Shown: positions 5,822 to 7,086 of the stretch, one piece after another | Numbering within the stretch: position 1 is the first letter of the stretch | How the letters are laid out: the number at the start of each line of letters is the position of its first letter | Origin: Methanomicrobiales archaeon | GTDB lineage: Archaea > Halobacteriota > Methanomicrobia > Methanomicrobiales > JACTUA01 | Length of the DNA: 7,086 nucleotides | NCBI GenBank assembly: GCA_028678635.1 | Contig: JAJRDC010000068.1 | Span: forward strand, 1-7,086 | Reading direction: 5' to 3' | Position numbers and translations under genes: made by a program | Notes under the pieces: generated by a model | What the model was told of the DNA's origin: nothing | The model's database searches: none | Seen by the model: the letters and a program-made list of their open reading frames with translations, nothing else

Positions 5822-7086
5822 CCAGGGGATACCAGCGGGCGCCCAACCGCTCGCTCCTGCGGTCGCTGGGACTGACCGCTGACGAGATGGATCGGCCCTT
5901 CATCGGCATTGCGAATGCATTCAACACGATCGTGCCCGGGCACGTGCACCTGCGCAGCCTGGCCGAGCGGGTCCGGGAGGGCGTGGCCGCCGGGGGCGGC
6001 GTCCCCTTCGAGTTCGGGGTCATCGGCATCTGCGACGGGATCGCCATGGGCCACCAGGGCATGCGGTACTCTCTCCCGTCCCGGGAGAATATCGCCGACT
6101 CTGTCGAGCTGATGGCCGAGGCCCACCGGTTCGACGGTCTGGTCTGTATTGGCACCTGCGACAAGATTGTTCCCGGCATGCTCCAGGCGGCTGTCCGGTG
6201 CAACATCCCCACGATCCTCCTGACCGGCGGCCCGATGCTCCCCGGCTACCTGGAGGGAAAGGAGCGGTCTCTGATCGATGTCTTCGAGGCGGTGGGAAAG
6301 GTGGCCGGGGGCAGCATGACCGAGGCAGCGCTGGAAGAGCTGGAGTGCTGCGCCATGCCCGGCTGCGGGTCCTGCCAGGGGCTCTACACGGCCAATACCA
6401 TGGCCTGCATCACCGAGGCGCTGGGGATGTCCCTCCCTGGCTGCGCTGCGACACCGGCCGTCGACGCGGCCAAGCTCCGGCTCGCACGGGAGACCGGCGA
6501 ACGCGTCGTGGGCCTGGTCCGGGAGGATGTCACCCCGCGCCAGATCGTGAACGAACGGAGCCTCCGGAACGCCATGCGGGTGGACATGGCCCTCGGAGGT
6601 TCCACCAACACGGTGCTCCATCTCCTTGCCCTGGCCGCGGAAGCGAAAGTTCCCCTGACCCTCGATGACTTCTCCTGCATCGGCGAAGCCATCCCCCACC
6701 TGTCGTTCATGCAGCCATCAGGGCCCCACTCAATGCTCGCCCTACACCGGGCCGGCGGTATCCCGGCCATCCTTTCCCGGCTCCGGGGGTTGCTTGAAGA
6801 GAACCCCACGGTCTCCGGCCGGTCCATCCTGACCATCGCTGGCAGCGGGAGCGTCCGGGACGCGGAGGTGATCCGGCCCCTGAACAGGCCGGTATTCCCC
6901 GCGGGGGGCCTGCGCATCCTCAGGGGAAGCCTTGCCCCCAATGGCGCGGCGGTGAAGGCAGCCGCCGTCGAGAAATCGATGTGGAAGCACCGGGGGCCCG
7001 CCCGGGTCTTCGACGGCGAGGACGCGGCCATGGAGTCGATCCTCTCCCGGAAGGTGAAGGAAGGGGACGTGGTCGTGATCCGGTAC
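5803..7086 (+). CDS. ilvD: Dihydroxy-acid dehydratase (partial, runs off the right edge)
   Basis: The first 428 codons of an enzyme normally about 550 residues long; the window ends right after the VVVIRY segment that precedes the EGP-GGPGM active-site region, so the catalytic serine is outside. The enzyme dehydrates 2,3-dihydroxy acids to 2-keto acids in valine, isoleucine and pantothenate synthesis and needs an Fe-S cluster. Visible motifs are [13 protein letters not shown] (38-50), [18 protein letters not shown] (77-95), [10 protein letters not shown] with Cys119 (117-126), and [14 protein letters not shown] with Cys188 and Cys191 (187-200), followed by ALGGSTNT. It closely resembles methanogen IlvD proteins; the sugar-acid dehydratases of the same superfamily are less likely. 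The start is GTG 5803, because the very strong GGAGGGAGGAG (5787-5797) lies 5 nt upstream and the protein then begins [21 protein letters not shown], as expected. It overlaps cobA by 19 nt, so co-transcription with the tetrapyrrole genes is likely. Confidence 0.95.
   Translation, partial: MRSEEVTRGYQRAPNRSLLRSLGLTADEMDRPFIGIANAFNTIVPGHVHLRSLAERVREGVAAGGGVPFEFGVIGICDGIAMGHQGMRYSLPSRENIADSVELMAEAHRFDGLVCIGTCDKIVPGMLQAAVRCNIPTILLTGGPMLPGYLEGKERSLIDVFEAVGKVAGGSMTEAALEELECCAMPGCGSCQGLYTANTMACITEALGMSLPGCAATPAVDAAKLRLARETGERVVGLVREDVTPRQIVNERSLRNAMRVDMALGGSTNTVLHLLALAAEAKVPLTLDDFSCIGEAIPHLSFMQPSGPHSMLALHRAGGIPAILSRLRGLLEENPTVSGRSILTIAGSGSVRDAEVIRPLNRPVFPAGGLRILRGSLAPNGAAVKAAAVEKSMWKHRGPARVFDGEDAAMESILSRKVKEGDVVVIRY

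Noticed and set aside
5170..6699. A 509-codon open frame on the - strand opposite cobA and ilvD
   Set aside because: It spans two well-supported genes and their junction; its length follows from GC-rich codon bias, and its translation has no recognisable domain.

Overview
The window is a compact tetrapyrrole-biosynthesis operon followed by the start of a branched-chain amino acid gene. It most likely comes from a euryarchaeal methanogen, probably of the order Methanomicrobiales. The reasons are the set of genes (C5-pathway aminolevulinate synthesis, a stand-alone precorrin-2 dehydrogenase, a stand-alone uroporphyrinogen-III methyltransferase), the methanogen-like IlvD and HemB sequences, high GC with C/G-ending codons, and GGTG/GGAGG-type ribosome binding sites. 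The order-level placement is inference; no rRNA or other marker gene is present.

Layout, all on the + strand: positions 1-113 are a GC-poorer leader (58 of 113 bases G or C by hand count) holding the probable promoter. Then follow a precorrin-2 dehydrogenase / sirohydrochlorin ferrochelatase family gene (114-743), hemA (733-2007), hemB (1986-2969), hemL (2956-4203), hemC (4188-5075), cobA/uroporphyrinogen-III methyltransferase (5072-5821) and ilvD (5803 to beyond the right edge). Every one of the six gene junctions is an overlap of 4 to 22 nt, each with a recognisable ribosome binding site inside the upstream gene. There is no room for an internal terminator, so the seven genes are probably one transcript with coupled translation.

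Together the genes take glutamyl-tRNA to glutamate-1-semialdehyde (HemA), 5-aminolevulinate (HemL), porphobilinogen (HemB) and hydroxymethylbilane (HemC). A uroporphyrinogen-III synthase (HemD) is then needed, but none is in the window. CobA methylates uroporphyrinogen III to precorrin-2, and the first gene of the operon oxidises precorrin-2 to sirohydrochlorin. In methanogens sirohydrochlorin feeds coenzyme F430, corrinoids, siroheme and, in some, heme. The final gene, ilvD, belongs to valine/isoleucine/pantothenate synthesis and has no obvious metabolic link except Fe-S dependence.

I did not find a new mobile, defence or RNA system. Points worth a second look are the apparent loss of the canonical catalytic aspartate in the precorrin-2 dehydrogenase homologue, the missing hemD, the run of overlaps ending in ilvD, a perfect 12-bp palindrome containing the hemA ribosome binding site, and the leader region, which may be a symmetric divergent promoter.
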